Assembly (NCBI GenBank): GCA_958450365.1
Contig: CAUEEP010000757.1
Coordinates: 1,359,501 to 1,423,500 of the forward strand
Origin: Mesorhabditis belari
Taxonomy: Eukaryota > Nematoda > Chromadorea > Rhabditida > Rhabditidae
Length of the DNA stretch: 64,000 nt
Direction of reading: 5' to 3'
Part shown: positions 22,301 to 32,390 of the stretch, piece by piece
How the letters are laid out: every line of letters starts with the position of its first letter
How positions within the stretch are numbered: the stretch's first letter is position 1
Program-made: the position numbers and the translations under genes
Notes under the pieces: generated by a model
The model's input: only the letters and a program-made list of their open reading frames with translations
Database searches by the model: none
What the model was told of the DNA's origin: nothing

Positions 22301-23790
22301 ATATGGTGGTGGTGACCATGATGGCTCAGAAATTTCATGCATAGGGAGTCATAAAATGGGGAAAAAGTAAAAAATAGCAAAAATTTCCCAGCCCAAAATG
22401 ATGCACTTTGGCACCATAACAGCCAACAGGAGCCACCCGAAGCCTTTTGGAAAATTAAGGGAAACTGGCTTTTTTTTTTATCACCCTGTAATGTTTATAT
22501 TAGGTTACCGATTTTCTACAACCACTACCTGATCGACCTATCGTATCCCCAGACGGAAACGAGCTCACTCAGCCGGCTGGATTTACAAATAATACTGCCC
22601 AGCTCACGATCAAAGTTCGACCAAATGCTCTTCAATCCAAAGTACCCGAGCTAGAATGGGAAATCGATAACGAGATTTTTCCGTTCCACTTGGTCGACGA
22701 AAAAGTAGCTGAGCTAGAGAGAAACTCACCTAAAAATGGCGAAAACACGCCGCAATCCATTAAATGGGTCATGACGAATAGTTACCTATTAACAGTGCAG
22801 AGAATCGGCAGACATATCTGCGGGATTCAATACTGCACCCCAAATTTTGTCAACTATTACAACTATGTCCAAATCGAAAAACTGTTTCGACTTATCGAAA
22901 CCGATCAAACAAGTATGTCCATGAAGAAACTTCACTTCAACGTGCTCTTCTCCTCATCAAAAACGGTGGACGAATTTTTCTTGATCAAAGCCGATCCGGT
23001 AACGCCGACATTGCTGAAAAGTGACTTCACACAGCCAATTCGAAAAGGTCAATTGATAACAGAAGGAAACGAACGGTTTTGTTTGTTGGGAGAAGAGGAA
23101 CTATATCTAAGTGATGAAAATAAAATGTTAGAGACTGGAAAGATTCTGGAATTGCTGGAGAAAGTCAGAAGTGGAATAAAAGTCCAAACGCAACTTCAGC
23201 TTAAAAAGCTCATCCATGCCGATGAATCAGAGCAAAGAAGTGAAGAGGTCGGAATTGATGCTAGAGGTAAATATTTGTTCCAGTTAAGAAATCCACCTAG
23301 ACAACGATGTGCTCATCAACCAGTTTGCCCAAAGAAAACACTAGCTTTTGAAAATGCGGCGGCATTGTTTCTTTTATCGAACCAGGATGCGGCTCAGAGC
23401 GAATATATGAGAATCAAAGGGATTACCGTACCCGAAGAATTACAGATCACCTATTATTCTTGTTCGGAAGAATCCGATCCCAACTATACGGGCAGTAAAT
23501 CTTTGGAGCTATTGAGAAAATGGGCCAGTTTTTGTGTTCACTTACAACGCCATTGTGTGACGCCGAACACAAATGGATTTGATCATTCTGTTGCTGAACT
23601 AGAACTCATTAAAGTGCCAAAAACTGAGGACTCAAAAGATTATTTGATTTTACTCGATCATCCAACCAACTATGGGGATCGTGAAAAAATTTGGTGTTTG
23701 AACGAGTTGGGAGAACTCATAGAGCACCCGGTTTTGGAAGTAAAGAAATGGCTGGTAAAGCGTGGACTTAATGAAGCGACCAAGGAATGA
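16338..23790 (+). CDS. Protein kinase with long novel C-terminal region (kinase 1)
   Basis: Eight exons: 16338-16402, 16444-16637, 16672-16795, 17940-18105, 18145-18206, 18248-18391, 18445-18514, 22504-23790; 2112 nt, 703 aa, all phases consistent. The kinase domain (residues about 5-275) shows the glycine loop IGSGSYGSV, VAIK-type lysine in KIVIKYP, HPNIVKYLG, catalytic loop HRDIKPSNIFL, KLGDFG, and DIYSLGLTLWEM. The APE motif reads MSPPQ, so its Glu is missing, yet other catalytic residues are present. The last exon encodes about 428 residues with no family I recognise, rich in charged and hydrophobic stretches. ATG follows TTTTAG directly, suggesting trans-splicing. Intron 3 (1.1 kb) holds a foldback element; intron 7 (4 kb) is a transposon nest. 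It is a paralogue of 52167-56213. Substrate unknown. Confidence 0.8.
17134..17904. mobile_element. Foldback element in kinase 1 intron 3
   Basis: Ends are inverted copies of TAGCCGATTAAGGATTTCAG. The inverted arms extend about 170-200 bp, through CTATGACTCAAGTCAATACC and its complement. The left arm also contains a tandem array of CTTCGGCTAGCCGATTAAG-type units. The ~370-bp centre is AT-rich with no coding frame. Confidence 0.8.
18712..18929. mobile_element. hAT-like MITE with 8-bp target duplication
   Basis: Ends are TAGAGTGTGTTCC and its inverted copy GGAACACACTCTA. It is flanked by TTCTGAGC at 18704-18711 and again at 18930-18937, an 8-bp target duplication. The 8-bp duplication and TAGAG terminus fit the hAT superfamily. 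No coding frame in 218 bp. It interrupts the left arm of the host element. Confidence 0.85.
19001..20252 (-). mobile_element. Mariner element, near complete length
   Basis: A 1252-bp element, the usual mariner length. Terminal inverted repeats contain TTGGGTTGGTGAATTGAAAA on the left and the matching inverted sequence at 20226-20252. It encodes the degraded transposase on the minus strand. Confidence 0.82.
19066..20078 (-). pseudogene. Mariner transposase, frameshifted
   Basis: HTH region: IRHVMLHEFLQEHSAGLAAA, then ERTCRVWFAKFRSGDKSL. Catalytic region: IGDEKWV (first Asp), LIHENARPHVA (second position Glu where Asp is usual) and YNPDLAPFDYYLF (third Asp). Breaks: a shift near 19803, a TGA after the WVPHDL motif, and a stop after AVKNWL at 19171 before the tail (LPVKWAEVVNNNGNYLE), which ends at 19066. 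Not functional. It is a distinct lineage from the mariners at the left end of the window. Confidence 0.85.
20512..22164 (-). mobile_element. Tc1-type element with IR/DR ends, young-looking
   Basis: Terminal inverted repeats of about 220 bp appear identical between 20512-20735 and 21940-22164. Each arm holds an outer motif (CAGTGGTCCACAAATGTATT) and an inner related motif (GCTCCACAAAAGTAATGTCC), the inverted-repeat/direct-repeat design in which transposase binds two sites per arm. TA flanks the insertion. The near-identical arms suggest recent activity or gene conversion. Confidence 0.88.
20766..21867 (-). pseudogene. Tc1-type transposase with a single obvious nonsense codon
   Basis: DNA-binding region (NCSRRTVRRIL, RRLNQAGLYARRAARKPL) followed by the DDE catalytic core: MLFTDEIKINLF, HQDNDPKH and SPDLDPIEHLW. 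A 45-nt phase-1 intron (about 21245-21289) is in frame, so the protein reads with or without splicing. A TGA at 20985-20987 lies just before the SPDLDPIEHLW motif and is the main defect. The start is uncertain: ATG at 21867 is in another frame from the body, so a small indel near the N-terminus is also likely, while ATG at 21890 is in frame. Confidence 0.85.
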
Positions 23791-25556
23791 CAATATTTTT
23801 ATGTAAAAAAGTTTATCTTTTATGCTTTTTGAACTACCTCTGTTCATGCGGAAATTTTTGTTGATCTATTTTACCATCTCAAAGAATTAAAATCGACGTT
23901 GGCTTCTTATTTTTTTAAATCTTTTATCTCCTATTACACTAGATAAACTATTTTACTAAAACTTTAATTTTTGCCAAACAAAACTGGAATTCCTCAGCCC
24001 AAAAAAAAATAGTTTAGAGACTTTCATTTCGTTAGTTTTGTGCCTTGCTCAAATAGACTATTAATGAGCTTTCTCTATTGATTATTCATATCTAAACGAT
24101 ACATACGGTCGCATCCGTTTCCTTCCTATTTGCGTTCCTATTTTGCAATTATTCGCGTCGCATTTTTTCGTCTTTTTTTCCCTCTTCCCGAAATTCTTTT
24201 TTTTTCGGGTGGAGGGTTTTTGCCTTCGTTCTTGGGGGACTTTGATGTTTCTATTCATTATTCTATTCTATTCTATTCTGTTTTTGTAATGGGTATCGTT
24301 GCATTTTTGGTTCTGTATTAATAAACAGTAAAATTATAAATTCAATTTACTTTATGCTGCCCTTCAGGTTTTAAATCCTGTTTAGATAGCTGGTTTAACA
24401 TTGTAGAAAGAACTTACTAACATTTGTGTCGCCATCGACGAAGTATCAATCCGTTCTGTACTCTTATCACGAGTATTAACCTTATGTTGGATGCTGCGTG
24501 TTCTTGTTATGCGTTTTGGGGAAACCCTTTTAACCTTTTTGTGCTACTCGGCTATTCTGAAGCAAAATCATCCCCGATGATAAGGTTAAAGCGGGTCGCA
24601 CAAATTATACATACAACTCTCACTTGAAACATACAATCAAATGTATTTATTCAAAGTGATGTGCTCCTTTTTTAGATGAGATCATTAGTATAAAATTGAC
24701 AAAAAAAAATTTCTGAAACATTTCATCAAGATGTTGGAGCTTTTTTTCGCTTTTACTATACCTCTGGCTCTAACTGTAGCCGAGCCTGTGATTCAGCCTG
24801 TGGTTCTGTAAACGAGCAACTGCAACAAGCGAGAACTGCAAAAGTAAGAATACTTTATTTTCGATATTGATAAAACTGAAAAACTCGATTTTAAAGGCTC
24901 CTTTTTGGTCAAAAATGTCCCAATCAGCACACATGACGTACCAAAATGATCCTTGAACTCTTTTCTACAATTTTCAATCAGAAATTCTTGACGAAAATTT
25001 ATTTGAGTGAACTAAAATCCGGTCAGAAGACATCCAAATCGGTTCCTTATCCCAAAAGTGAGACTTTGACAACGTCTCTATCGCGATAGATTATTGTTCC
25101 AGACTCTTTTTATGATTAAAAAAGAGGAATTACACAAGATAATGGTAGATTACATTCAGACTTTTGTAAAGAATCTGGAATCGAATCGGAAGAGCTCAGA
25201 TTGATCGAAGCAATCCCAAAGCAATCCCAAAGCAAATGGATATGCTTATCAAAAATGGCGGAAAATCTATTAAAGACTAACGTTATCTTTTGTTGCAGGT
25301 TTTTTGTTGGAGTTTATTAGTTAAAATTATAAAATAAAGCTGTTAAATCAAAGTAGACCTATCATTTTGTTACGCGGGAGAAATGACGAAAATCATATAA
25401 ACATTTTTATAATCGCAATATCTTCCCGACTAAATAACATTTTGATGCAAATTGACTTAAAACTAAATTTTGAACTTGTTTTTGGTTAAAAGTTGAATTT
25501 TTATTCAAAATTCCTAGTTTTTGGGGCATATCATTTTGTTACACACTGTCTATATG
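23791..25556. other. Intergenic region between kinase 1 and duplicon C
   Basis: No confident gene. A pentanucleotide tract (ATTCT)n lies at about 24255-24279. At 24731 an ATG opens a short frame with a signal-peptide-like start (MLELFFAFTIPLALTVA) resembling that of the peptide gene at 15408, but the frame stops after 26 codons and I cannot join it to a convincing second exon. TCATTTTGTTAC occurs twice (about 25369 and 25530). Confidence 0.45.
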
Positions 25557-25737
25557 CTTTCGTGTACGAGTTGAAAGTTGTAGTCAATGCTCTCAATGCT
25601 CTCAATGCTATATCAATGGAGAAGCTCATCGTTGGCCGAAATGCTGTTCGAATCTTGCTGATCTTGATCTCGGTGCTGTTCGGATCTTTGAATGAAATTT
25701 TAAAAGCTCAAAAGTTATTTTTTGTTCCACAGTGAAA

Positions 25738-25881
25738 CCTAGATTCAACTCAATAGTAAACTTGGGTTTTCGGAGTGAAACAGGTCAGATTATAGCATTA
25801 TTCAACCTCTACAATAATCAGCATAAATATGGGACTTTTTTTGGGGTCACTTCATTGTTTACTAGTGAGATTTCATTGTAA
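25738..25881. mobile_element. Short MITE with ACAGTGAAA ends (copy C)
   Basis: Inverted counterpart of 6475-6630 and 14966-15129. Confidence 0.65.
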
Positions 25882-26470
25882 ACAGTTTGAAAAAACTTAA
25901 AAAAACACTGAAAACCTATTCCCTAAGCACTTACACTCAGATATTTTGTTTTATTTTTAAATGTTTGTTTTGTTTAGTCTTTCAGTCTAGTTTCAGAGAT
26001 CAGAGGCTGTGTACTTAAAATTCTGAACGATTCCAAGTATGTTATGATTGAATTGAAAATAGAAATTCTCTTGGGAGTTTAAAAAATGTTCAAAATCTTC
26101 TGTTATTCGAACAAAACACTTAGAAATCAAGCAAAACCCAACTTTAAAGATTGAGAAGGCATACATTTTTCATTTTAGACGTATTATGATAGGTTGAACT
26201 GGTAAGCAAACATCTTCTACGAAATTTACTGTACCTTTGCTGGACAATTAGTAGATCTTTGACGTGTTTTCAGTTCTATGAAAGTAATTGTTGAGAAACA
26301 GAGTACGAGAGAGTCCAGAAAGGGAGAAAACTGAAGATTTGTTAGAAGAAGATCAATTTTAGTTCTATCTATTTGAATCTATGCTTATTCGATCAAGTTT
26401 CTTGTAAAAAAGCAATAAGTGTCAGCTGTAAATACAGCTTTGTCATTATTTTAGGTAAAGTTTAATTTTA

Positions 26471-26869
26471 TTAGGTTGAACCGAATGAAAGCGCTGCAAG
26501 ACCCTTTGTCATTAAATGTTGATTCCTGACTTTGATTGTTGATTGCTATCAATATATTTTTATGTTATGTAAAACCTGTTTTCTTTCTTGTTTTCTTCGT
26601 TCTTCATTTGTCTTCCTACCCTTTTGATTTTAACTTTTTAGGATGAACAACGTAAAGTATCGAATTCGAGTTTGTATGCTGTAGGAAAAAGGGCACCCGA
26701 TTGTCATACTTTGATAGTCAAACACCTCAGTTTCCCTAGATTTGAAGGATAAGTGGAGAAAGATCATGGCGAACATTGGAACATCTTTTGGAATGATTCT
26801 TCTTTTTCGCAGTATTTTAGCAATAAAGTTGTTATGAAGAAAACGGCGATTTCATTCAGTTCAACCTAA
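26471..26869. mobile_element. Internally deleted mariner (copy C)
   Basis: Counterpart of 5377-5879, about 100 bp shorter. The ends (TTAGGTTGAACCGAATGAAA and its inverted form) are intact. The residual transposase frame is largely lost: ATGAACAACGTAAAGTATCG remains, then a deletion removes most of the HTH region. Confidence 0.8.
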
Positions 26870-27937
26870 TAGATCAGAAAAACATGGTTTCGAAGGAGAT
26901 ACGGTGATCACTATAAGGAAAATCTCTTAGGAATTTCCTCTTTTAACTCTTTACTCAATAAGTTTAACATTTTTATTGAGAATGATTACAAGCTGATACG
27001 GTAGTTATCAAGAGAATATTTAAAATTCAATTGTTGCTTTTTGAGATAAAACTTTCCTTAGAACATTGGTCTTTTTAAATTTTTTTGCTTTCGATTCCTT
27101 GAAACGAATGTTTTTCTGACATCGAATCTCAAGGGATTTAATTACAATTTTATAATCAAAAAGAAAAATTTGATGGGCCAGACAATAACCAAATAGATCC
27201 TTCAGGTTCCTCAAGTCATTAAACTTCTGATTAAACTTTAGTCCATTTCCCATTTCCTCATCGTCACCAGACTGTTGACCAATACTTTAGCACTTCGAAA
27301 CTGATATTTCAAAGTTTATATCAAAACTGATTTCCCCCGTATTCCGAATTATTAGTGTGCTTTTTACTTGAATTTACTAGATGTGACTAGTACCTGTGCG
27401 TTTTTACTCGATTGAATAACAAAACCATAACAAAACCATATTCGAATGAATAACAAAACCAAGTTTATTCAATACACGTGGAGCAAAGCGTGTGAAAACA
27501 AAGCTTTTTTCAACAAAGCTCAAAGAAAATAATGCTTTGCCCCAGAAACAAAAGTAATTAATCAATAAAAATTGTGGAAGTATTTCAAACAAAAAAAAAC
27601 CCAATTTTCACAAGACCAAATGCGAGAAAATTCTGGCTAAATGGAGAAGAAGGTGTCCTTTTATACGCTTGTGAAAAAAAAACCACCTTCTTACAAGGCA
27701 AATGAGAGAAAATTGGGAAATGAGGTGTCCTTTTGAGCTCGTGAGCGCGACATTGCTTAGGGTACGGTATTTCTAGTGTCTTATTAGACTTTTTGGCTTT
27801 TTGCTGACTCGTCATCACAGTTTAATTTCTATTTTGAACCATAGATTATTTTCTTTGCTCTTTAATCTTTTAACTATTTCTTTGGGTTTCAAAAAGACGG
27901 ATTTTCAGAGCTACCTCCTATTTTTGTGCTGTGAACA
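26870..27937. other. Upstream region of receptor C; no gene
   Basis: AT-rich duplicon sequence matching 12805-13865 in inverse, including the ~70-bp tandem unit (about 27596-27745). It presumably carries the receptor C promoter. Confidence 0.45.
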
Positions 27938-30067
27938 ATGGAACAATTGAGAATCCACGATATCGGAACAAATATCATTACGGTGGCTGGGATTTTAACG
28001 AATCTGTTATTATTATCTTTGATCATCACCGATCATACGGCTACAACAAAAGAGTACAAGAAAATGTTGATCATAATTGCAATTCACAATATCTACTTCT
28101 CGATTGTACACGAGATTGTTCAGCCGGTGAGTTTTGCTTTTGAATTGAGAAACATTTTGAAATGATTCAACAAACAATAAAAGAGTGCAATATTCTCAAT
28201 ATAATGATAGCCGATCGCACAATTTGAATTTTTTTTCTTAAACTTGAAAGTTTAGATGTACTTGGCAGACAAATGGGGTTTTTTTATTATCTCAAAAATT
28301 GCAGCTCCTTCTGGAAGATATTGGGTGAATTTTGCGGCCATTTCCTTGTTTGCCAATTCATTTGCCCAATCGTTAAGTCTTCTCGGCGTTCATTGCCTTT
28401 ATCGATTTTCAATGGTCACCGGGTGTGTTTAAATTAAGTTTAAATGCAGAATTTCCATATTAACCACCCTCTGAAAATGTTTGATTGATTAAAGTGGCAT
28501 TTTCGATTCGCAGAAACCTTTTCAAGGAGAATTTGTTAAGATTTAACAAAATTCTTCTTTAGTTTTGACTCTAGATGAAACTTTTCAGCAAACTCAAGCA
28601 TCTCTTCGACACCTATTGGGGCATTGTTTCTGTCCTTGCCTTTCACCTTTGCATCTCCAATTTTTATCTATTTTGCTGTATCATTGGAATGTCGGTAAGC
28701 TTACTTTGAACTACAGGGTGCATCATAGTTACTCATAATCACTCTGGAGGGTGTAGCTCAGTTAAAACATAATCGATTCAAACAAATATTTTACAGGTAA
28801 ATTTTGAGTGGGTCTCCTGTAGCGGTGCCCATTATCTAACCGATAGGAGCTCACAATTTTTTTTAAACAAGCTTTCAAAGTCGGGAGTCACACTTAGCCT
28901 GGCATGTGCCTAGTTTTGGGGTTTTTAAAGTGACATTGAAAGCTGATTGGGAAACTTTTGCATCAAAATTATCAGAAAGATTATCAGAAAGATATCTTTC
29001 AACCTCCAGTCATCGTTTACGGGAAAAATCTCTGGTTACAGACTGGTTATGATTAGTAATTATGACGCATTCTGTATATTTTTTTGATAAAGTTCAAATC
29101 GCTTTAATTTCTTAGCCAACACCGGAAAGAAATGTTCTTTCTGCCGGAGACGTGGAGAAATATTTCAATCTCACATTGGATGATCAGCTCTACTATTGTG
29201 GGGCAGCATTTATGGTAAATTGAGCTTTCATTTTTAAAGTCTTAACAAAAGAAATTAAATTTCTAGTATCCTGATGAAAACGGTACTATGAAATATGGGT
29301 GGAAAGCAATTTTGACCTGTGCTTCTTGCTTTCTATTTTGTGGAGCTCTCTATGCGTTAATTTGTGGAACCGGGATCAAATTGTAAATTCAAAAAACAGC
29401 TAGTTGTCTAGTTGTCTAAATGTCTAAATTAATAACTAGTTTTCTTTAGATATTTCTACGTAAAGGGAGCTTTAATGCCGGAAAATATGAAACGAAAACA
29501 GCTACAGCTATTTTATGTCCTATTTGCTCAGGTAACCAAAACTGAGGCTGCTTTTTTTTAAATGAAAGGAAACTACTTTTGGTAACTATGATTGCTTTCT
29601 AATTGCTGGGAAATATTAAGGGGAAGCGAAATATTCAAAGATATTTAGGCGTTCTCCCCATTGATCTGCGAGTTTTTGCCAGTTGCGGTGATGACTACTG
29701 GATGGATCTTCAGTGAGTAGAATCAGGAAGAACGTTTTATAATGTCTGTTGTAGATTATAAGTCTCGTCCAGAAGATTTCTACGTGTCGCTATTCGTTTC
29801 CAGTTATTCTCCGTTAGATGCCCTGTTGACGTTGTTTCTCTTCAAGGTAAAGGGACTATTTTTCTTGGTTCTTCATGATGAAATTGTTTAACTAAAGTTC
29901 ACGTTTTAAGAGAACTTAGTTCTTGGTTCAATTTCATTTCAATAACCGTCTTTCAGGCGTATCGTATGCGAATTCTCGAGATCCTATGCTTGAAAGGGAG
30001 CTGTCGGAGTATTATCCGAATCCAAACATCCGACTATTTGACCTCAAATCAACCGACAAGTCAATAG
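27938..30067 (+). pseudogene. str-family chemoreceptor (copy C) with 2-nt deletion
   Basis: Same nine-exon model as copies A and B: 27938-28126, 28256-28424, 28563-28694, 29116-29214, 29267-29382, 29450-29531, 29649-29712, 29755-29846, 29957-30067. Eight exons match the sibling sizes exactly; exon 3 is 132 nt instead of 134 because copy C reads GATGAAACTT where A and B read GATGAAGAACTT. That shifts frame before TM4. An alternative acceptor (CTCTAG before ATGAAACTT) with an earlier donor could restore frame at the cost of a few residues, so loss of function is likely but not certain. Other motifs (HCLYRF, FDTYWGI, RPEDFYVSLFV, SYSPLDALL) are intact. Confidence 0.75.
28712..29075. mobile_element. 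Intronic MITE (copy C)
   Basis: Inside intron 3 of receptor C. The left end TACAGGGTGCATCATAGTTA and the right end (GTAATTATGACGCATTCTGTA region) are inverted copies. It is the best preserved of the three equivalents at its left end. Confidence 0.7.
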
Positions 30068-30360
30068 GAAAGAGAAAATCAGAACGAGGAAAAAAAAAAA
30101 CGAAAACCCACTGAATTTAAACTTGAATTTAAAAAAATTTAAAAAAATGGTTTTTACTTCATTTCTAAGGGTTTCTAAAAGCAATTCTTATAATTAATTG
30201 TTCATGTTTTCAGTTTTCTTTTAAGTTTTTCTAAAATTCCACCCCTAGGCACCATTTCCAATTAAATCTTAAAATCACCTGCGTTTTTCGTTGGCTCTCT
30301 GAAAAATTGGTTCTTCAAAGTGAACAGTTTTTTTTGATCGATAACCATGACTTTTTATAA

Positions 30361-30516
30361 ATGACGACAGATCTTATGATTTATGAAACATCATTCTTAT
30401 TCTTATCGTTGTTTCTTGTTGTTGTAACCCTGCTAAATGTTTTTACTTTATGGGTGATTGTTAATGGATTGCCCGAATCAGCTAAAACCTATCGATGGCA
30501 TTTGGCCTGGTATCAG
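30361..30516 (+). pseudogene. First exon of a second chemoreceptor-like gene (fragment)
   Basis: A 52-codon frame from ATG to a possible donor (CAG/GTGGAT). It has one strong hydrophobic segment (LFLSLFLVVVTLLNVFTLWV) followed by polar residues and KTYRWHLAWYQ, the layout of TM1 and first loop in nematode serpentine receptors (sri/srh-like). No further exons follow before the MITE at 30803. It lies in the part of copy C absent from A, and I judge it a remnant. Confidence 0.4.
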
Positions 30517-30802
30517 GTGGATTGGTCAAAATTTGTTTCTGAAATAAGCGATTTCCCAAAAGAATTATATCCTTATTGCGACACTCGAACCAATTGACAA
30601 TAATCGTACGTACTCTCAGCCATTGATGAAGCCTCTCAGCCATGTATCTGATTGTTCTAAAGAAGCCTTTTAAGCTTCCCCATTACTTTTTAATGTTAAA
30701 TCATATTTATCAAAGAAACACTCCAGAATCTCTATAACTGATTCCTCCTTAACATTCCCTTTTGTGTTGGAATTTACGAATAAAGAGTTGCTCAAAAAAT
30801 GG

Positions 30803-31175
30803 ACACGGTGGCGCACAATTACCCGCACTCAGTTCAGATTTTCCAGCACAACGAAGCGTCAATCAATCATTCCTTATTATAAAATTGAATATTTCTTCTG
30901 CACTGTTTCTACTAAACTTGCCCAGAAAAGTTTCTAAAGTTTTGCTAGAGCGCTACAAAGTTTGACATCCGTTTTCTACGGCGGAATCGGGATTTTCTGG
31001 TTTTTGTAACTAGTTTCAAGGCCTCAGAATCAAAAACAAAACCCAGCTTATTCCTTTTTACTCATTATTTTCAAAATCTAGCTCATTTTTACTAGAAAAC
31101 AATGAATTTCGGTTAGGGACTAAAGTTCAAAATGTGAATTAAAACTGTGTGCGGGTGATTGTGCGCCACTCTGTA
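30803..31175. mobile_element. MITE with CGCACAATTACCCGCAC ends (copy C)
   Basis: Inverted counterpart of 1660-2042, at the same position relative to flanking duplicon sequence. Confidence 0.72.
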
Positions 31176-31621
31176 TTTAAATGTGAGTTAATCGAAACTT
31201 CTCTGGCTCCCTATGTTGAAGTCAGTAGCATAAAATCAAAAAAAAAGAGCGTTTATTTTTTGGAGTTACATGTACACGGAAAGTATAGCACAGAACCATT
31301 TTTGTGGATGACAGAAAACCGATACTCATCAATCCCTCTTTCCTTGCTGCGCACATGCAAAAACAAGTATGTGAATTGATTTTTCTCTCTCATAGCCAGA
31401 CTACCTAAAACTATTTTTTCGCTATTTCTTTTACTTTAAAACTTCGTAAGTTTAATCGTCAAACTATTAGATTGGCAACAATGAAATGTCGGTTTTTGGT
31501 GATAAATTATTTATTAGAAAGCCCGAAAGAAAAGGTTTCAATCCAAAAGGTATTCGCCATTATCATTGATAATTTGTTCCCATCTTCGACGCAAATCACG
31601 GATACCGTTGTTGTTCTGACT

Positions 31622-32390
31622 TCTATTAAATAGGAACATTACATTGCGTTAAACCCATTCAATGGTTGAAATTTAATGGTTGAATCGGATTAAGAGAAAA
31701 GTTTGTAAAATTCCCGAAATAGGTATTGTCTATTGAGACAATTTTATGGATTTACGAGCTTTTGAAATGTCACTAATAAAATGTAGATGTCAAAGAGTTT
31801 TCAGTAGACCGTTAAAGCAATTAGATGCTCAAAGCTATTAGTGAAAACTGTACTCGGTTGGGTAGAACAGAATGTTGAACTTACGATAACTTCTAGAAGT
31901 AATCTCGTTCCTGAATTCTTGGGACACTTCGAGATATGAGCACAAGTATTATCCTCTAATCGACCAAAATTCTCTGGGCAGAAGCGGCCTTTTTGTGGAG
32001 AAGTGGGACAACCGAACTGGAAATTTGATGAAACTTTTCAAACTTTTGATTTTTTGATGCATTACTTTTGATGTATTACACGCCTCTCATCGCTGGATCT
32101 TTGGGCATTCTTGCCATACAACTGTCACATCCACAACTCCCATTGGAAGACCTCATGCTTGAGACATTCGTCGGCTAAATGGGTATGATGATTGGTTTGG
32201 AAACGGGTAAAGCTTTCATTATCGTCAGTTTAACACTCATAGTATAAAATCATGCTATCTTTTGTATGGGGCAGTTTTAATCTGTAAAAAGTTAGAGCAT
32301 AGAGGTTTGCAAATGGTTCTAATTGCGATTTAAAAATTCATAGATTTTCTTGGAAAAAAGTGAAAAAAGGAAGTGGATGGGTTTTTGTCC
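31622..32390. other. Intergenic, no feature recognised
   Basis: About 770 bp of unique-looking AT-rich sequence after the edge of duplicon C. No exon, RNA gene or repeat seen. Confidence 0.45.

Larger units (their letters stand above)
18546..22490. mobile_element. Long-inverted-repeat element filling kinase 1 intron 7 (nest host)
   Basis: The first ~170 bp (from TACGGAGTGTTCAAAAAAGA) match the reverse complement of the last ~180 bp (ending TATCACCCTGTA) with moderate divergence. Shared blocks include TTTCATGCA/AATTTCTGAG and GGTGCCAAAGTGCAT. TA flanks both sides. Its interior is occupied by a hAT-like MITE (18712-18929), a mariner (19001-20252) and a Tc1-type element (20512-22164). A ~80-bp block is duplicated at about 20262-20335 and 20430-20508. 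The original element has no transposase of its own in what remains. Confidence 0.7.
25557..31621. repeat. Duplicon copy C (inverted)
   Basis: Reverse-orientation copy of A, and of B over their common part. Order along the plus strand: ACAGTGAAA MITE, deleted mariner, receptor gene (plus), a receptor-exon fragment absent from A, the CGCACAATTACCCGCAC MITE, and the mariner 3' end (to about 31610). The left edge (CGTGTACGAGTTGAAAGTTG) matches the right edge of B. It contains about 460 bp (30316-30780) missing from A. Confidence 0.9.

Noticed and set aside
22690..23790. Stand-alone 366-aa open frame
   Set aside because: The first codon is TTG and the same frame is open upstream to an AG acceptor at 22503. 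It is the body of the last exon of kinase 1, not a separate gene.
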